From: an uncultured Pseudoteredinibacter sp. | GTDB taxonomy: Bacteria > Pseudomonadota > Gammaproteobacteria > Pseudomonadales > Cellvibrionaceae | Length of the DNA: 64,000 nt | Assembly: GCF_947502065.1 (NCBI RefSeq) | Contig: NZ_CANMYE010000004.1 | Span: forward strand, 248,001 to 312,000 | Direction of reading: 5' to 3' | In this document: piece by piece, positions 28,940-39,839 of the stretch | Layout: every line of letters begins with the position of its first letter | Position numbering within the stretch: position 1 is the first letter of the stretch | Notes under the pieces: model-generated | Database searches by the model: none | The model's input: only the letters and a program-made list of their open reading frames with translations | What the model was told of the DNA's origin: nothing | Position numbers and translations under genes: made by a program

Positions 28940-30658
28940 TTATAACTTTATATTTAACTCTCTAGCGAGTTTTGATGCCAATGCCTGCTGCTCACTTGAT
29001 AAACGCTCAACAAACGTCAGCTTTACCTCACCACTGTCTAAAATCATGGCCTTTGCAGCTGGCAACTCAGCGAGTAATTCAGCTACGGTGCGCTCGATCG
29101 CTGCAGCACGCAGGCTCGGCTTATGCACTTTACCGACAGCAGTGACCGGCAAGGCTTCTAGAATCTCGATAAACTTAGGGCAAGCTGGACGCTCAGCAAT
29201 ATGCTCCAAGGCAAATTCCATCAGCTCTTTTTCGCTAACGTCGTGGCCATCATAGAGTTGCACATAAGCTACCGGCAATTCACCTGCATAAGCATCCGGG
29301 CGACCTACCGCCGCGGCTAATGATACGGCTGGGTGCTGCTCCAAACAGTTTTCAATCAATGCCGGATCGATGTTATGACCACTGCGAATAATCAAATCTT
29401 TTGCACGGCCAGTAATGAACAAATAACCATCTTCGTCAATATGACCAAGATCTCCGGTATGCAGCCAGCCCTGATCTAGAGGGTCTTCATCCCGGCCCAA
29501 ATAACCCGAAAATACCACCTCGCCACGAACCAGTAATTCGCCACTGTCACCGGCTTTTTGAGCGCCATTGATTTTTAAATCAATCAGTTCACTGACATAA
29601 CCTGCACTTCCAGGTACGGTGGGCTTATCAACTTTCGGCATAGCGATAGCACCGGCACACTCGGTCATACCATAAATTTGATAAAGCTCTAACTCGAGTT
29701 TGTTTTTGACATCATGACAAAGCGCCGCAGGAACCGGGGAGCCGCCTGAGATCAAATATTTTAAAGAGCTGATATCCGCATCTACAGGTACATTCATCAT
29801 AGAGGCGACAGAGGTGGGAATGCCGCCACTGACACTAACCTGATATTTTTCAACCATGCGCCAGTGTGCTTGAACCACATTAGGGTCACGAAAGCCCGCT
29901 ATAGTTGGCAAGACAATCTCGATACCTGCACATAAACAAGACAGACCATTGATCATCGAGCCCGCCACATGAAACAGCGGCAAGCCGCTCATCACCACAT
30001 CGCCTGGCTGCAAATTCATACTCTCATGATGCAGAGCCACACAGGCAAGCTGATTGCGCTGAGAGTTTTGGGCCAGCTTTGGCGTACCCGTGGTACCGCC
30101 GGTGTGAAAGTAAGAGGCGATATCATCTAAGCACGGCAACTCCTCTTCACTTAGCTCGGCCGCATCAAAATGGGCCAGTTGCTGCTCGAACAACTCGTAC
30201 GATTCAGTGGGAAACAGCACAGGAATTAACCTTACAGGCTTAGACAAGCGCTTAGCTACGGCTTCCGCCTTTTGCCAAATATCACTCACTGGATTTGGGC
30301 CCAACGCAATCAAGACATCAGTTTGCGCCGCCTCCATTAGTTGTAATAAGGCATCTTCACTAAGCAAGGGGTTGAGCGGATTGGCCACACCCACACTTTC
30401 AGCACCCCACATGATGGCATGAGCCTGGGGTATATTCGGCAACAGAAAGGAGCAGACAGGGCGCTGAGCTTGGCTATTCGCCTTTAGCAATCGAGCAACC
30501 CGACGCATATTATCCAGCAGCTCTTGATAGCTCCAAGACATATCTTGCAAGCCCTCGTTCAGATCTGTCACCAGCCGCAAGGCCGTTGCCTCAGGACGCT
30601 GCTGAGCTACCGCATTTAGATAGTGGTAAATAGAGGAGTGGGAGAATTCTATAGCCAT
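28940..30658 (-). CDS. Acyl-CoA synthetase (AMP-forming), long/medium-chain type
   Basis: Activates a carboxylic acid to its acyl-CoA through an acyl-AMP. It has 572 residues. The ANL motifs are clear: P-loop YFHTGGTTGTPK, YGMTECAG, the hinge and TGDLGHIDEDGYLFITGRAKDLI, and the C-terminal catalytic lysine in VGKVHKPSL. The substrate cannot be read from the sequence. Monocistronic by position, in the accessory block between carA and dapB. Confidence 0.9.
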   Translation of the reverse strand: MAIEFSHSSIYHYLNAVAQQRPEATALRLVTDLNEGLQDMSWSYQELLDNMRRVARLLKANSQAQRPVCSFLLPNIPQAHAIMWGAESVGVANPLNPLLSEDALLQLMEAAQTDVLIALGPNPVSDIWQKAEAVAKRLSKPVRLIPVLFPTESYELFEQQLAHFDAAELSEEELPCLDDIASYFHTGGTTGTPKLAQNSQRNQLACVALHHESMNLQPGDVVMSGLPLFHVAGSMINGLSCLCAGIEIVLPTIAGFRDPNVVQAHWRMVEKYQVSVSGGIPTSVASMMNVPVDADISSLKYLISGGSPVPAALCHDVKNKLELELYQIYGMTECAGAIAMPKVDKPTVPGSAGYVSELIDLKINGAQKAGDSGELLVRGEVVFSGYLGRDEDPLDQGWLHTGDLGHIDEDGYLFITGRAKDLIIRSGHNIDPALIENCLEQHPAVSLAAAVGRPDAYAGELPVAYVQLYDGHDVSEKELMEFALEHIAERPACPKFIEILEALPVTAVGKVHKPSLRAAAIERTVAELLAELPAAKAMILDSGEVKLTFVERLSSEQQALASKLARELNIKL

Positions 30659-30802
30659 ACATCACCGCATCATTTTTGTTTTTAATAGTGCGGAATTTTG
30701 GCGCAGGCATCAATTAAGCTGCAATAGCATTTGTTAATAGACACGCTACAAAAGCATCAGATTTCCATCTAATGAACCTATTTTAGAGGCAATTAAGAGA
30801 AC

Positions 30803-30834
30803 GTATTAGGGTTTGGCGACCCTAATACTCTTTT
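30803..30834. terminator. Hairpin between dapB and the acyl-CoA synthetase gene
   Basis: A 9-bp stem GTATTAGGG/CCCTAATAC (30803-30828) followed by TCTTTT on the plus strand. On the minus strand it lies just behind dapB and is followed by GTTCTCTT, so it may be a weak dapB terminator. Confidence 0.5.
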
Positions 30835-30861
30835 AGATACGAGCGTAAATTAAGCCGGCGC

Positions 30862-32083
<1,222 letters not shown>

Positions 32084-33703
32084 ATGAATGGTTTAAATTT
32101 TCTATCAATTAAAATGAAGCTGATGCTCCCTCCCATCATCGCATTGATTGGGCTAAGTGCGGTATTGAGCTATCAATACACAGTTTCAAATAACAACATT
32201 GACCGGCTTAGCACTCTGCGCGATCAACAGCTCCCTGCAATGCTGATTGCCAGCAGCCAACAAAGTCAGCTGGAACGTTTACAAGATATCTACAACTCTG
32301 CCGTCACCATGGCCGATCAGGATATCTTGATTAATGCCGACAATTTGCACAAATCCATGCAAGAAGGTCTGGCACAGCAAGCGCAACTGCAATCGCAAAA
32401 CAGTGAAGCCATTACTCAACAACGCGAGCAATTGCAATTATTTGTGAATGCCAATAACAATCTTGCCCAAGCGCTGATTGGCGGCAATTTTGACCCACAA
32501 AACATCCCAGCTTTAGTGAGCAACAAAGAAAAGCTCTATAAAGAACTAAACAACGCCTTTCACAGTGGGCAACGAGAAGCCTTAAGCAACTTTAATCAGC
32601 AAATTAACCAGGCCAATAGCAACGCCGAATCCTCTTCTCATATCGGCGTACTTGCCGGCATAGCGCTAGTCATTTTTTTAAGCTTGGTAACAGGTTTCAG
32701 TACTTGGACAATCACCTCACAAATCAACAATGTTTCAAACTCCCTTAAAGAAATTGCTGAAGGGGACGGCGATTTAACTTTGCGCTTAGCCCAACAAGGT
32801 AATGACGAAATCGGACAACTGGTCAATTGGTTTAATGTCTTTATCGCGAAGTTGCATAGCACTGTCGGTGACATGCTCAAGCTTGAAGAACCCATGAATC
32901 AATTGGCCGATAGATTGGATCAACTCTCTGGCACCTCATTAACTGATTGTCAGCAACAGCAAGATGCCGCTTGTGAGTTGGTTCAAGCCATGGATGAACT
33001 TATTCAAAGTACCGAAAACATTGCTGGCTCAGCAGCTACAGCTGCCACAGCTACTTCGGAGGCTGATCAAGATGCAAAAGCAGAAACTGAAAATATCAAC
33101 AAAACGAGCTTATCTATCCGCAATCTATCCAGTGACATAACTTCAGCAGCCAATGTTATTAGTTCACTACAACAGGATGTGGAAAATGTCAGCGGCATTC
33201 TTGACGTTATTAAAGTGATAGCCGAGCAGACCAACCTGCTCGCCCTCAACGCGGCTATTGAAGCTGCGCGAGCCGGCGAACAAGGACGAGGCTTTGCCGT
33301 TGTTGCTGATGAGGTAAGAACACTTGCCTCAAAAACTCAAGATTCTACACAAGAAATCCAACAGCTCATCGAAAAGCTGGAATTGGCCTCTAACGAAGCT
33401 GTGCATGTTATGTCCAGTAGCCAGCAACAAGTTGGGTTAAATGCCGACCAAGTGCAAGAAACCGGCCGAACATTAGAAACCATCTCTGGAAGCGTCGCTT
33501 CTATTGCCAGTATGAATCACCAGATTGCGGCGGCAACCGAGCAACAAGACAGCAGCGGCCGCGCCATTCAAAGCAATGTTTCCGCGCTCACTGAGGCCAC
33601 TCAACGCGTAGCCAAAAGCGCTGAGAACCTATCAGACATGAGTAAAGATTTGAGCCATTTCTCAGATCAGCTCAGCGCTGTTTCTTCGCAATTTAAAGTA
33701 TAA
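32084..33703 (+). CDS. Methyl-accepting chemotaxis protein (second)
   Basis: A chemoreceptor of about 539 residues. A transmembrane helix lies near the N-terminus ([16 protein letters not shown]), then a helical periplasmic region of four-helix-bundle type, then helix 2 ([19 protein letters not shown]), HAMP and the signalling domain [20 protein letters not shown]. The frame opens with TTG 32042; ATG 32066 and ATG 32084 are alternatives, and I prefer 32084 for the shorter N-terminus, with moderate certainty. It is 35 bases upstream of a porin gene, followed by a PstS-like gene, suggesting that it senses a ligand handled by them. Confidence 0.88.
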   Translation: MNGLNFLSIKMKLMLPPIIALIGLSAVLSYQYTVSNNNIDRLSTLRDQQLPAMLIASSQQSQLERLQDIYNSAVTMADQDILINADNLHKSMQEGLAQQAQLQSQNSEAITQQREQLQLFVNANNNLAQALIGGNFDPQNIPALVSNKEKLYKELNNAFHSGQREALSNFNQQINQANSNAESSSHIGVLAGIALVIFLSLVTGFSTWTITSQINNVSNSLKEIAEGDGDLTLRLAQQGNDEIGQLVNWFNVFIAKLHSTVGDMLKLEEPMNQLADRLDQLSGTSLTDCQQQQDAACELVQAMDELIQSTENIAGSAATAATATSEADQDAKAETENINKTSLSIRNLSSDITSAANVISSLQQDVENVSGILDVIKVIAEQTNLLALNAAIEAARAGEQGRGFAVVADEVRTLASKTQDSTQEIQQLIEKLELASNEAVHVMSSSQQQVGLNADQVQETGRTLETISGSVASIASMNHQIAAATEQQDSSGRAIQSNVSALTEATQRVAKSAENLSDMSKDLSHFSDQLSAVSSQFKV

Positions 33704-33738
33704 AACCTCGATTTAGATTAGATGTATATAGGTGCCCC

Positions 33739-35022
33739 ATGAAAAAGAAACTTATCACCCTGGCCATTTTGAGTACCTTGCCTTGGCAAGCTGCTACGGC
33801 CGATCAAAATAATATTCTGCAGAGACTGGAACAACTTGAGCGCAAAAGCATTCAAGATCAAAAAACCATTTCTGAACTAACGTCAAAACTGAACGCACTG
33901 AGTCAGAAAAGCTCAGGCAGTAACTCAGTTAAACTAGAGCAACGACTGGTTAAACTGGAAAAGAAAACTCAAAGACAAGCAAAATCCTTGAAGCGAAAAA
34001 TTGAGTCTCAGAAAGATCGCTTAAGCATTAAGGGTTTTGCGTCTGTTTACGCCACCAAAGCCAATGTTAAAGGCGTAACACTTGAAGCCGGTGTAGATAC
34101 CCATTGGGATTTTTCCCCCGATACCATTGCAGGCTTGCAGTTTGACTATAAGGTGAGTGATAGTATCGACGCAGTTATTCAGCTAACGGCCAAAGGCAAA
34201 AACGACTTTGACATGGAAGCTGAATGGGCCTTCTTGCGCTTCAATGTTAACGATAGCCTAGCCTTGCGTGGCGGTAGAATGCGCCTACCTTGGTATATGT
34301 ATTCTGAATCCATTGAAGTTGGCTATGCCTACCCTTGGGTTAGACCACCCGCTGAAGTTTATGTCACCAGCTTTACTACCTATGAAGGTGTCGATGCGAC
34401 TTATAGCCACCCGATTGGTAGCTGGAACACCGACACTCAAATTTACTATGGTACAGCGGGCACTGATGTAGCCGAGGCCGAAGCGGTCAGCGGTATAGCC
34501 TTTACCGCAGAAAAAGAGTCGCTAACCCTACGAGCCTCTTACAACCAGATAGACACTATTTCTATCACTGGATTCCCTCTATCTGACGATATCGATTATT
34601 ACTCGGCCAGTGCCCGTTACGATAACGGTAAATGGTTTGCCATGCTGGAAGGCGCCGAAGCTGACATCGGCAAAAAGCTACCATTTCTAGGCAATATTGC
34701 TATGTCAGGCACCCTGGGTTATCAATTCGAAAAGTGGATGCCCTATATGAGCTTATCCAAAACCTATTCGGATGCCTCCCATGAAAGCAATGCCGTATCG
34801 CCTGTACAAAAAGTCTCGATGGAATCCATCACTCTAGGGATGCGCTACAACCTTAACAATCAAGTGAGCTTAAAGGCAGAGATCGTCGACTACGACAACT
34901 TTGATGGCACCTTGGGTAATACCGTCATCGGAACCGAATTGGCGCTGAACCCGAACCTTGTTAATGAGCTCGATAACGACGGTGTTCATGTTTTATCGGT
35001 AGGCTTTGATGCCGTTTTTTAA
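33739..35022 (+). CDS. Outer-membrane porin with N-terminal coiled coil
   Basis: A 427-residue exported protein: signal peptide to about residue 21 (WQAATA), a charged coiled coil at about 25-95 (LEQLERK, LVKLEKK heptads), then a beta-barrel of alternating strands ending in FDAVF with the C-terminal Phe used for BAM recognition. The coiled coil probably spans the periplasm or trimerises the pore. The barrel resembles porins found beside PstS-like and chemoreceptor genes in marine gammaproteobacteria; the permeant is unknown. It lies between the chemoreceptor (35 bases) and the PstS-like gene (30 bases). Confidence 0.82.
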   Translation: MKKKLITLAILSTLPWQAATADQNNILQRLEQLERKSIQDQKTISELTSKLNALSQKSSGSNSVKLEQRLVKLEKKTQRQAKSLKRKIESQKDRLSIKGFASVYATKANVKGVTLEAGVDTHWDFSPDTIAGLQFDYKVSDSIDAVIQLTAKGKNDFDMEAEWAFLRFNVNDSLALRGGRMRLPWYMYSESIEVGYAYPWVRPPAEVYVTSFTTYEGVDATYSHPIGSWNTDTQIYYGTAGTDVAEAEAVSGIAFTAEKESLTLRASYNQIDTISITGFPLSDDIDYYSASARYDNGKWFAMLEGAEADIGKKLPFLGNIAMSGTLGYQFEKWMPYMSLSKTYSDASHESNAVSPVQKVSMESITLGMRYNLNNQVSLKAEIVDYDNFDGTLGNTVIGTELALNPNLVNELDNDGVHVLSVGFDAVF

Positions 35023-35052
35023 GGCGCTAGCAATTTTCAATATAGGTGTAAT

Positions 35053-35472
35053 ATGTTTAAGAAACTCTCATTAATAGCCGCCACTATTGCAGCATTTTCA
35101 AGCTCAGCTTGCTTTGCCGATCTTGCGGTAATTACTCATCCAAGCGCCAGCATTAATGCATCCAAAGCGGAGGTGTCAGCTTTATTTTTAGGGAAAAGCA
35201 AGAGTCTGGGTGGGCAGAAACTCACCCCAATTGATCAAGAGGAAGGCAGCCCTAGCCGCGATCAGTTTTATCAGCTACTTAGTAATAAGAACCCTAGCCA
35301 GCTAAATGCTTATTGGGCGCGTATTGTTTTCACAGGGAAAGGCCAACCACCTAAAGCACTAATGGATGATAGTGAAGTGAAAGAGTTTGTTGCCAGCAAC
35401 ACTGACTCCATCGCTTATATCGACAGCGGTGAAGTCGATGACAGCGTTAAAGTTATTATGACGGTAAAGTAG
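35053..35472 (+). CDS. Short PstS-like periplasmic binding protein
   Basis: A 139-residue secreted protein: signal peptide to about residue 22 (ACFA), then a segment typical of the PBP-like/PstS superfamily (LAVITHPSASINASKAEVSALFLGKSKSL..., SPSRDQFYQLL, AYWARIVFTGKGQPPKAL, IAYIDSG). It holds only about half of a normal phosphate-binding protein, but the ends look complete, so it is a short family member and not a fragment. It could bind an anion in the periplasm and present it to the upstream chemoreceptor; that role is inference. It is followed by a terminator. Confidence 0.75.
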   Translation: MFKKLSLIAATIAAFSSSACFADLAVITHPSASINASKAEVSALFLGKSKSLGGQKLTPIDQEEGSPSRDQFYQLLSNKNPSQLNAYWARIVFTGKGQPPKALMDDSEVKEFVASNTDSIAYIDSGEVDDSVKVIMTVK

Positions 35473-35493
35473 TTTTGTTGTTCTGCTGAGCAC

Positions 35494-35519
35494 AAAAAAG
35501 CCCGCTACGGCGGGCTTCC
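35494..35519. terminator. Bidirectional terminator, PstS-like gene / dnaJ
   Basis: AAGCCCGC/GCGGGCTT stem (35498-35517) with a run of six A on the left, which is a T-run for the minus-strand dnaJ transcript. Confidence 0.88.
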
Positions 35520-35540
35520 TTATACAGCCTAGTAAACGAC

Positions 35541-36662
35541 TTAGTTAAAGAAGTTTTTCATCCCTTCAAACCAAGAGCTTTGCTTAGGCGAGTTTTTATC
35601 ACCCTTCATACTGGCTTGCAGCTCGCGCAGTAAATCTTTCTGCTTACTGGAAAGATTAACCGGTGTTTCCAAGACAACACGGCACAGCAAATCACCTGCC
35701 GAACCACCGCGAACAGGAACCACACCTTTACCGCGTAGGCGGAACAGCTTACCCGTTTGTGTTTCAGAAGGAACCTTAAGCTTTACTCGCCCATCTAGTG
35801 TAGGCACTTCTAGCTCACCACCCAATGCCGCATCAACAATGCTAATAGGTACTTCGCAATACAGGTTTTTACCTTCACGCTGGAAGATCTCATGTTCTTT
35901 TACAGAGACCTGAACATATAAGTCTCCTGGTGGACCACCGGCTTCACCCGCTTCACCTTCACCACTTAGACGAATTCGATCACCGGTATCAACACCTGCA
36001 GGCACTTTAACGGAAAGCGTTTTGGTTTCTTCAACACGACCTTGACCACCACAATCATTACATGGGTCGGAGATGATCTGGCCTTTACCGTGACAATTTG
36101 GACAAGTTTGTTGAACGGAGAAGAAGCCCTGAGTCATTCGAACCTGGCCCATACCACCACAGGTGCCACAGGTGACTGGCTTGCTGCCTTCTTTTGCACC
36201 CGAGCCATCACAGGTTCCACAGTGAACCAGAGTTGGAACCTTAATTTTAACCGAGGTGCCTTGTACGGCTTTTTCCAAATCGAGCTCTAAGGTGTAACGT
36301 AAATCAGCACCGCGAGCTGGGCCACCGCGACCACGGCCGCCGCCACCAGCGCCACCGAAGATATCACCAAAGACATCACCAAAAATATCGCTGAAGTTAC
36401 CAAAGCCTTGGCCGCCACCCATGCCGCCCTGGCTTGGGTCTACGCCTGCGTGACCATATTGATCATAAGCCGCACGCTTTTGCGCATCCGACAAAATTTC
36501 ATAGGCCTCACTGGCCTCTTTAAATTTTTCTTCGGCTTCTTTGTCATCTGGGTTACGGTCGGGGTGAAATTTCATCGCCACACGACGGTAAGCTTTTTTC
36601 AGATCTTTTTCTGAAATGCCGCGGTCAACACCCAGCACTTCATAATAATCACGTTTTGACAT
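35541..36662 (-). CDS. dnaJ: Chaperone DnaJ (Hsp40)
   Basis: Delivers substrates to DnaK and stimulates its ATPase. It has 373 residues: J domain (1-70) with the HPD motif in KFHPDRNP, a Gly/Phe-rich stretch (75-110), four zinc-binding CxxCxGxG repeats ([32 protein letters not shown]) and the C-terminal substrate domains. It lies 255 bases behind dnaK, across a terminator and the heptamer arrays, so it may have its own promoter. Confidence 0.99.
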   Translation of the reverse strand: MSKRDYYEVLGVDRGISEKDLKKAYRRVAMKFHPDRNPDDKEAEEKFKEASEAYEILSDAQKRAAYDQYGHAGVDPSQGGMGGGQGFGNFSDIFGDVFGDIFGGAGGGGRGRGGPARGADLRYTLELDLEKAVQGTSVKIKVPTLVHCGTCDGSGAKEGSKPVTCGTCGGMGQVRMTQGFFSVQQTCPNCHGKGQIISDPCNDCGGQGRVEETKTLSVKVPAGVDTGDRIRLSGEGEAGEAGGPPGDLYVQVSVKEHEIFQREGKNLYCEVPISIVDAALGGELEVPTLDGRVKLKVPSETQTGKLFRLRGKGVVPVRGGSAGDLLCRVVLETPVNLSSKQKDLLRELQASMKGDKNSPKQSSWFEGMKNFFN

Positions 36663-36687
36663 AGTGACTCTTCATTTTGAATAAAAT

Positions 36688-36866
36688 GTTAAGTGTAAGA
36701 CGTGAGACGTAAAAGGTGAGATGTAAAAGGTGAGACGTGAGATGTGAATTGTGAGATGTAAAAACCGAGGCATCAGTTAACTACCCAAGCTTCAACAACT
36801 CTCGTATCTCGTCTAACGTCTAACTTCTTACGTCTCACCTCTTACATCTAACGTCTTACATTTAAC
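36688..36866. repeat. Inverted arrays of degenerate 7-bp repeats (GTRAGAY)
   Basis: Left arm 36688-36764: eleven consecutive heptamers such as GTAAGAC, GTGAGAC, GTGAGAT and GTAAAAG. Right arm about 36797-36866: roughly ten of the same units on the other strand (GTTAAAT, GTAAGAC, GTTAGAT, GTAAGAG, GTGAGAC, GTAAGAA, GTTAGAC twice). A unique spacer of about 32 bases separates the arms, so the RNA or DNA could form a very long imperfect hairpin. It lies between dnaK and dnaJ; a short relative is at 18526. Confidence 0.85.
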
Positions 36867-36869
36867 TTT

Positions 36870-36901
36870 AAACAAAACGGGAGGCAAGCCTCCCGTTTTA
36901 A
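36870..36901 (-). terminator. Terminator of dnaK
   Basis: AACGGGAGGC/GCCTCCCGTT stem with a 2-base loop and a T-rich tail on the minus strand, immediately behind the dnaK stop. Confidence 0.88.
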
Positions 36902-36916
36902 CGAAGTAACTCAGAA

Positions 36917-38848
36917 TTACTTCTTATCGTCTTTCACTTCTTCAAACTCAGCTTCAACAACACCGTCGTCTTCTGGCTGAGCTTGTGCGCCTGCTTCAGG
37001 GCCAGCACCGGCTGCTTCAGCTTGCGCAGCCTGCTCGGCGTACAACTTCTGAGCTAGCGAGCTTGAAGCTTCCGTTAGCTTGTTGGTTGCAGCTTCCATG
37101 GCCTCTTTGTCGTCGCCTTTAACAGCTTCTTCGGCTTCCGTAACCGCAGCTTCGATAGCCGCCTTCTCTTCGTCAGTGGCCTTATCGCCAGCTTCTTCAA
37201 CAGTTTTCTTGCTTGCATGAATCAAACCTTCCAAAGTGTTGCGTGCGGTGACCAACTCTTCGAACTGCTTATCCGCTTCGGCATTCGCCTCAGCATCATT
37301 TACCATTTGATCGATTTCTTCATCGCTCAAACCGGAAGAGGCTTTAATGACGATGGACTGCTCTTTACCAGTCGCCTTGTCTTTAGCACTTACATTCAAG
37401 ATACCGTTAGCATCGATATCAAAGGTTACCTCAATTTGTGGCATACCACGCTGTGCAGGTGGAATGTCTGCTAAGTCAAAGCGGCCCAGAGACTTATTCT
37501 GAGAAGCTTGCTTGCGCTCACCCTGTACGACGTGAATGGTAACCGCAGTTTGGTTATCTTCAGCAGTAGAGAACACCTGAGACTTTTTAGTCGGGATAGT
37601 GGTGTTTTTCTCAATTAACGGAGTTGCCACACCACCCATGGTTTCAATACCTAGAGTTAGCGGAGAAACATCCAACAACAATACATCTTTAACGTCACCG
37701 GCCAATACCGCACCTTGAATCGCAGCGCCCATGGCAACCGCTTCATCAGGGTTTACATCTTTACGTGGCTCTTTACCGAAGAACTCAGCAACCTTTTCCT
37801 GTACCAATGGCATACGGGTTTGACCGCCCACCAAGATAACATCGTCGATTTCACCAACTGATAGATCGGCATCATCCAAAGCCGTTTTTACTGGCTTCAA
37901 AGAGTTAACCACTAGCTCTTCCACCAAAGACTCCAACTTGGCACGCGTCATTTTCACAACCAAGTGCTTAGGGCCTGTCGCATCAGCGGTGATGTACGGT
38001 AGGTTTACTTCGGTCTGCTGAGAAGAAGACAGCTCGATCTTGGCTTTTTCAGCGGCTTCTTTTAAGCGCTGTAGAGCCAGTGGATCATTGTGCAAATCGA
38101 TGCCGTTTTCTTTCTTAAACTCATCGGCCAAGTACTCGATCAAACGCAAATCGAAATCTTCACCACCCAAGAAGGTGTCACCATTGGTGGCCAACACTTC
38201 AAACTGGTGCTCGCCGTCTACATCGGCAATTTCAATAATAGAGATATCGAAAGTACCACCACCCAAGTCGTATACCGCAATAGTGCGATCGCCTTCGGCT
38301 TTATCCATACCATAGGCCAAAGCCGCTGCGGTTGGCTCGTTGATGATACGCTTAACATCTAGACCTGCGATCTTACCCGCATCTTTGGTCGCCTGACGCT
38401 GGGAATCGTTAAAGTAAGCTGGCACGGTAACAACCGCTTCGGTTACTGTTTCGCCCAAATAATCTTCGGCGGTTTTCTTCATTTTCTTCAAAACTTCAGC
38501 AGAAATCTGTGGTGGCGCCTTAGCATCACCTTTGGCTTCTACCCAAGCATCGCCGTTGTCGGCAGCAACGATTTTGTACGGCACCATTGAGATGTCTTTT
38601 TGTACAACATCGTCTTTAAATTTACGGCCGATTAAACGCTTAACCGCAAACAGGGTATTTGTTGGGTTGGTCACCGACTGGCGCTTAGCGCTCTGGCCAA
38701 CCAATACTTCGCCATCGTCAGTAAATGCTACGATGGATGGGGTGGTGCGATCGCCTTCGGCATTCTCAATAACCTTAGACTTGTCACCTTCTAGTACGGA
38801 TACACAAGAGTTGGTGGTACCCAAGTCAATTCCGATAATTTTTCCCAT
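36917..38848 (-). CDS. dnaK: Chaperone DnaK (Hsp70)
   Basis: ATP-dependent chaperone. From ATG 38848 it has 643 residues, the family length, starting [20 protein letters not shown] lies 6 bases before this ATG. A longer frame to 38890 adds 14 residues without support. The ATPase domain ([23 protein letters not shown]), the interdomain linker [15 protein letters not shown] and the acidic C-terminus with the EEVKDDKK end are all present. It lies 168 bases behind grpE, probably transcribed from the sigma-32-like promoter upstream of grpE. Confidence 0.99.
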   Translation of the reverse strand: MGKIIGIDLGTTNSCVSVLEGDKSKVIENAEGDRTTPSIVAFTDDGEVLVGQSAKRQSVTNPTNTLFAVKRLIGRKFKDDVVQKDISMVPYKIVAADNGDAWVEAKGDAKAPPQISAEVLKKMKKTAEDYLGETVTEAVVTVPAYFNDSQRQATKDAGKIAGLDVKRIINEPTAAALAYGMDKAEGDRTIAVYDLGGGTFDISIIEIADVDGEHQFEVLATNGDTFLGGEDFDLRLIEYLADEFKKENGIDLHNDPLALQRLKEAAEKAKIELSSSQQTEVNLPYITADATGPKHLVVKMTRAKLESLVEELVVNSLKPVKTALDDADLSVGEIDDVILVGGQTRMPLVQEKVAEFFGKEPRKDVNPDEAVAMGAAIQGAVLAGDVKDVLLLDVSPLTLGIETMGGVATPLIEKNTTIPTKKSQVFSTAEDNQTAVTIHVVQGERKQASQNKSLGRFDLADIPPAQRGMPQIEVTFDIDANGILNVSAKDKATGKEQSIVIKASSGLSDEEIDQMVNDAEANAEADKQFEELVTARNTLEGLIHASKKTVEEAGDKATDEEKAAIEAAVTEAEEAVKGDDKEAMEAATNKLTEASSSLAQKLYAEQAAQAEAAGAGPEAGAQAQPEDDGVVEAEFEEVKDDKK

Positions 38849-39016
38849 GGAATTTCTCCAATATCTTTGGCGGCAGCCCGCCGTAATCAATTCAAATGTT
38901 CTGGTGAGAGCTCTGGGCTCTGCTTCATTGGCCTTGTTAGCTATATGGGTTCATATTTTGCTAGTTCAAGGCCTTTTGCTGAATATTGCTCAGCTTTTCA
39001 TCGACAAAGTCGAGCA

Positions 39017-39598
39017 TTAAGGCGCTTTAGCAACCACGACCATTGCAGGGCGAACTAAGCGGCCGTGTAAGGTGTAACCCTTTTGGAATACATCCATAAC
39101 CGTATTAGGCTCAAGATCAGGGTTTGGCACCATGGTCATTGCCTGGTGGAACTCAGGATCAAAGGGCTCACCCGCCGGATCAATCGCTTCAACATTGTGG
39201 CGTTTAAGACCATCTTGCATGGATTTCAAAGTCAGCTCGATGCCTTCACGAGCCGCTTGCATAGCCTCACCTTCGGCATCCATAGAGGCCAAGGCACGCT
39301 CTAAATTATCGATAACGGTCAACATATCGCCGACGAATTTCTCAACACCGAATTTATGGGCCTTCTCGACATCCTGCTCAGCGCGACGGCGCACATTGTG
39401 CATCTCCGCTTGGGTGCGCAGCTCTTGATCTTTTAACTTGCCAATCTCGGCCTGTAAGTCTTCAATTTGCAGTACAAGCTCAGCCGGATTCACATCTTCA
39501 ACTCGCTCCTGGGCTCCCTCTTGGGCCTCTGGGGCCATCTCAGGGGCTTCATTGGCAGCATCGGAGTCTACATTTGGGTTTTGCTCTTCAGAGGACAC
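39017..39598 (-). CDS. grpE: Nucleotide exchange factor GrpE
   Basis: Releases ADP from DnaK and acts as the thermosensor of the system. From the proposed GTG start at 39598 it has 193 residues: an acidic disordered N-terminus, the long dimeric coiled coil ([32 protein letters not shown]) and a beta-domain with [19 protein letters not shown]. The frame also has ATG 39610, but its own GGAG (39605-39608) is placed 6 bases before the GTG, so the GTG is the better-supported start. Confidence 0.96.
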   Translation of the reverse strand: MSSEEQNPNVDSDAANEAPEMAPEAQEGAQERVEDVNPAELVLQIEDLQAEIGKLKDQELRTQAEMHNVRRRAEQDVEKAHKFGVEKFVGDMLTVIDNLERALASMDAEGEAMQAAREGIELTLKSMQDGLKRHNVEAIDPAGEPFDPEFHQAMTMVPNPDLEPNTVMDVFQKGYTLHGRLVRPAMVVVAKAP

Positions 39599-39676
39599 AA
39601 CTATCTCCATCTATTTCTGGCTAGCTGGGCAAGACCTAGTGGCCCAGCCCCAACTTTGATTTCGTTCTGAATGCTT

Positions 39677-39705
39677 ATATGGGGTCACTTTTGGCGGCTT
39701 CAACA
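39677..39705 (-). promoter_or_regulatory. Sigma-32 type heat-shock promoter of grpE-dnaK
   Basis: On the minus strand TGTTGAAG (about 39698-39705, -35 consensus CTTGAAA) and CCCCATAT (39677-39684, -10 consensus CCCCATNT) are 13-14 bases apart. Transcription would start about 70 bases before grpE. Confidence 0.75.
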
Positions 39706-39746
39706 GCTCCACAGGGTCGATTTAGGCACTATTTTCACTAAGATTA

Positions 39747-39784
39747 TTGGCAGGTCACAAAAACTACTGTATAAAAGCACAGTA
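39747..39784 (+). promoter_or_regulatory. recN promoter overlapped by a LexA (SOS) box
   Basis: TTGGCA (39747-39752), a 17-base spacer and TATAAA (39770-39775). The -10 is buried in TACTGT-N8-ACAGTA (39765-39784), a full match to the gammaproteobacterial LexA operator, so bound LexA would block the polymerase. Confidence 0.92.
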
Positions 39785-39839
39785 AACATGAGACAGTAGA
39801 AACTTCAGTTGGCCACATTTACGCCAGGAGGAGCGGGAT

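Noticed and set aside
35053..35472. PstS-like gene as a truncated pseudogene
   Set aside because: It has a signal peptide, intact frame, a proper stop and a terminator, and sits in an operon; a short family member is more likely.
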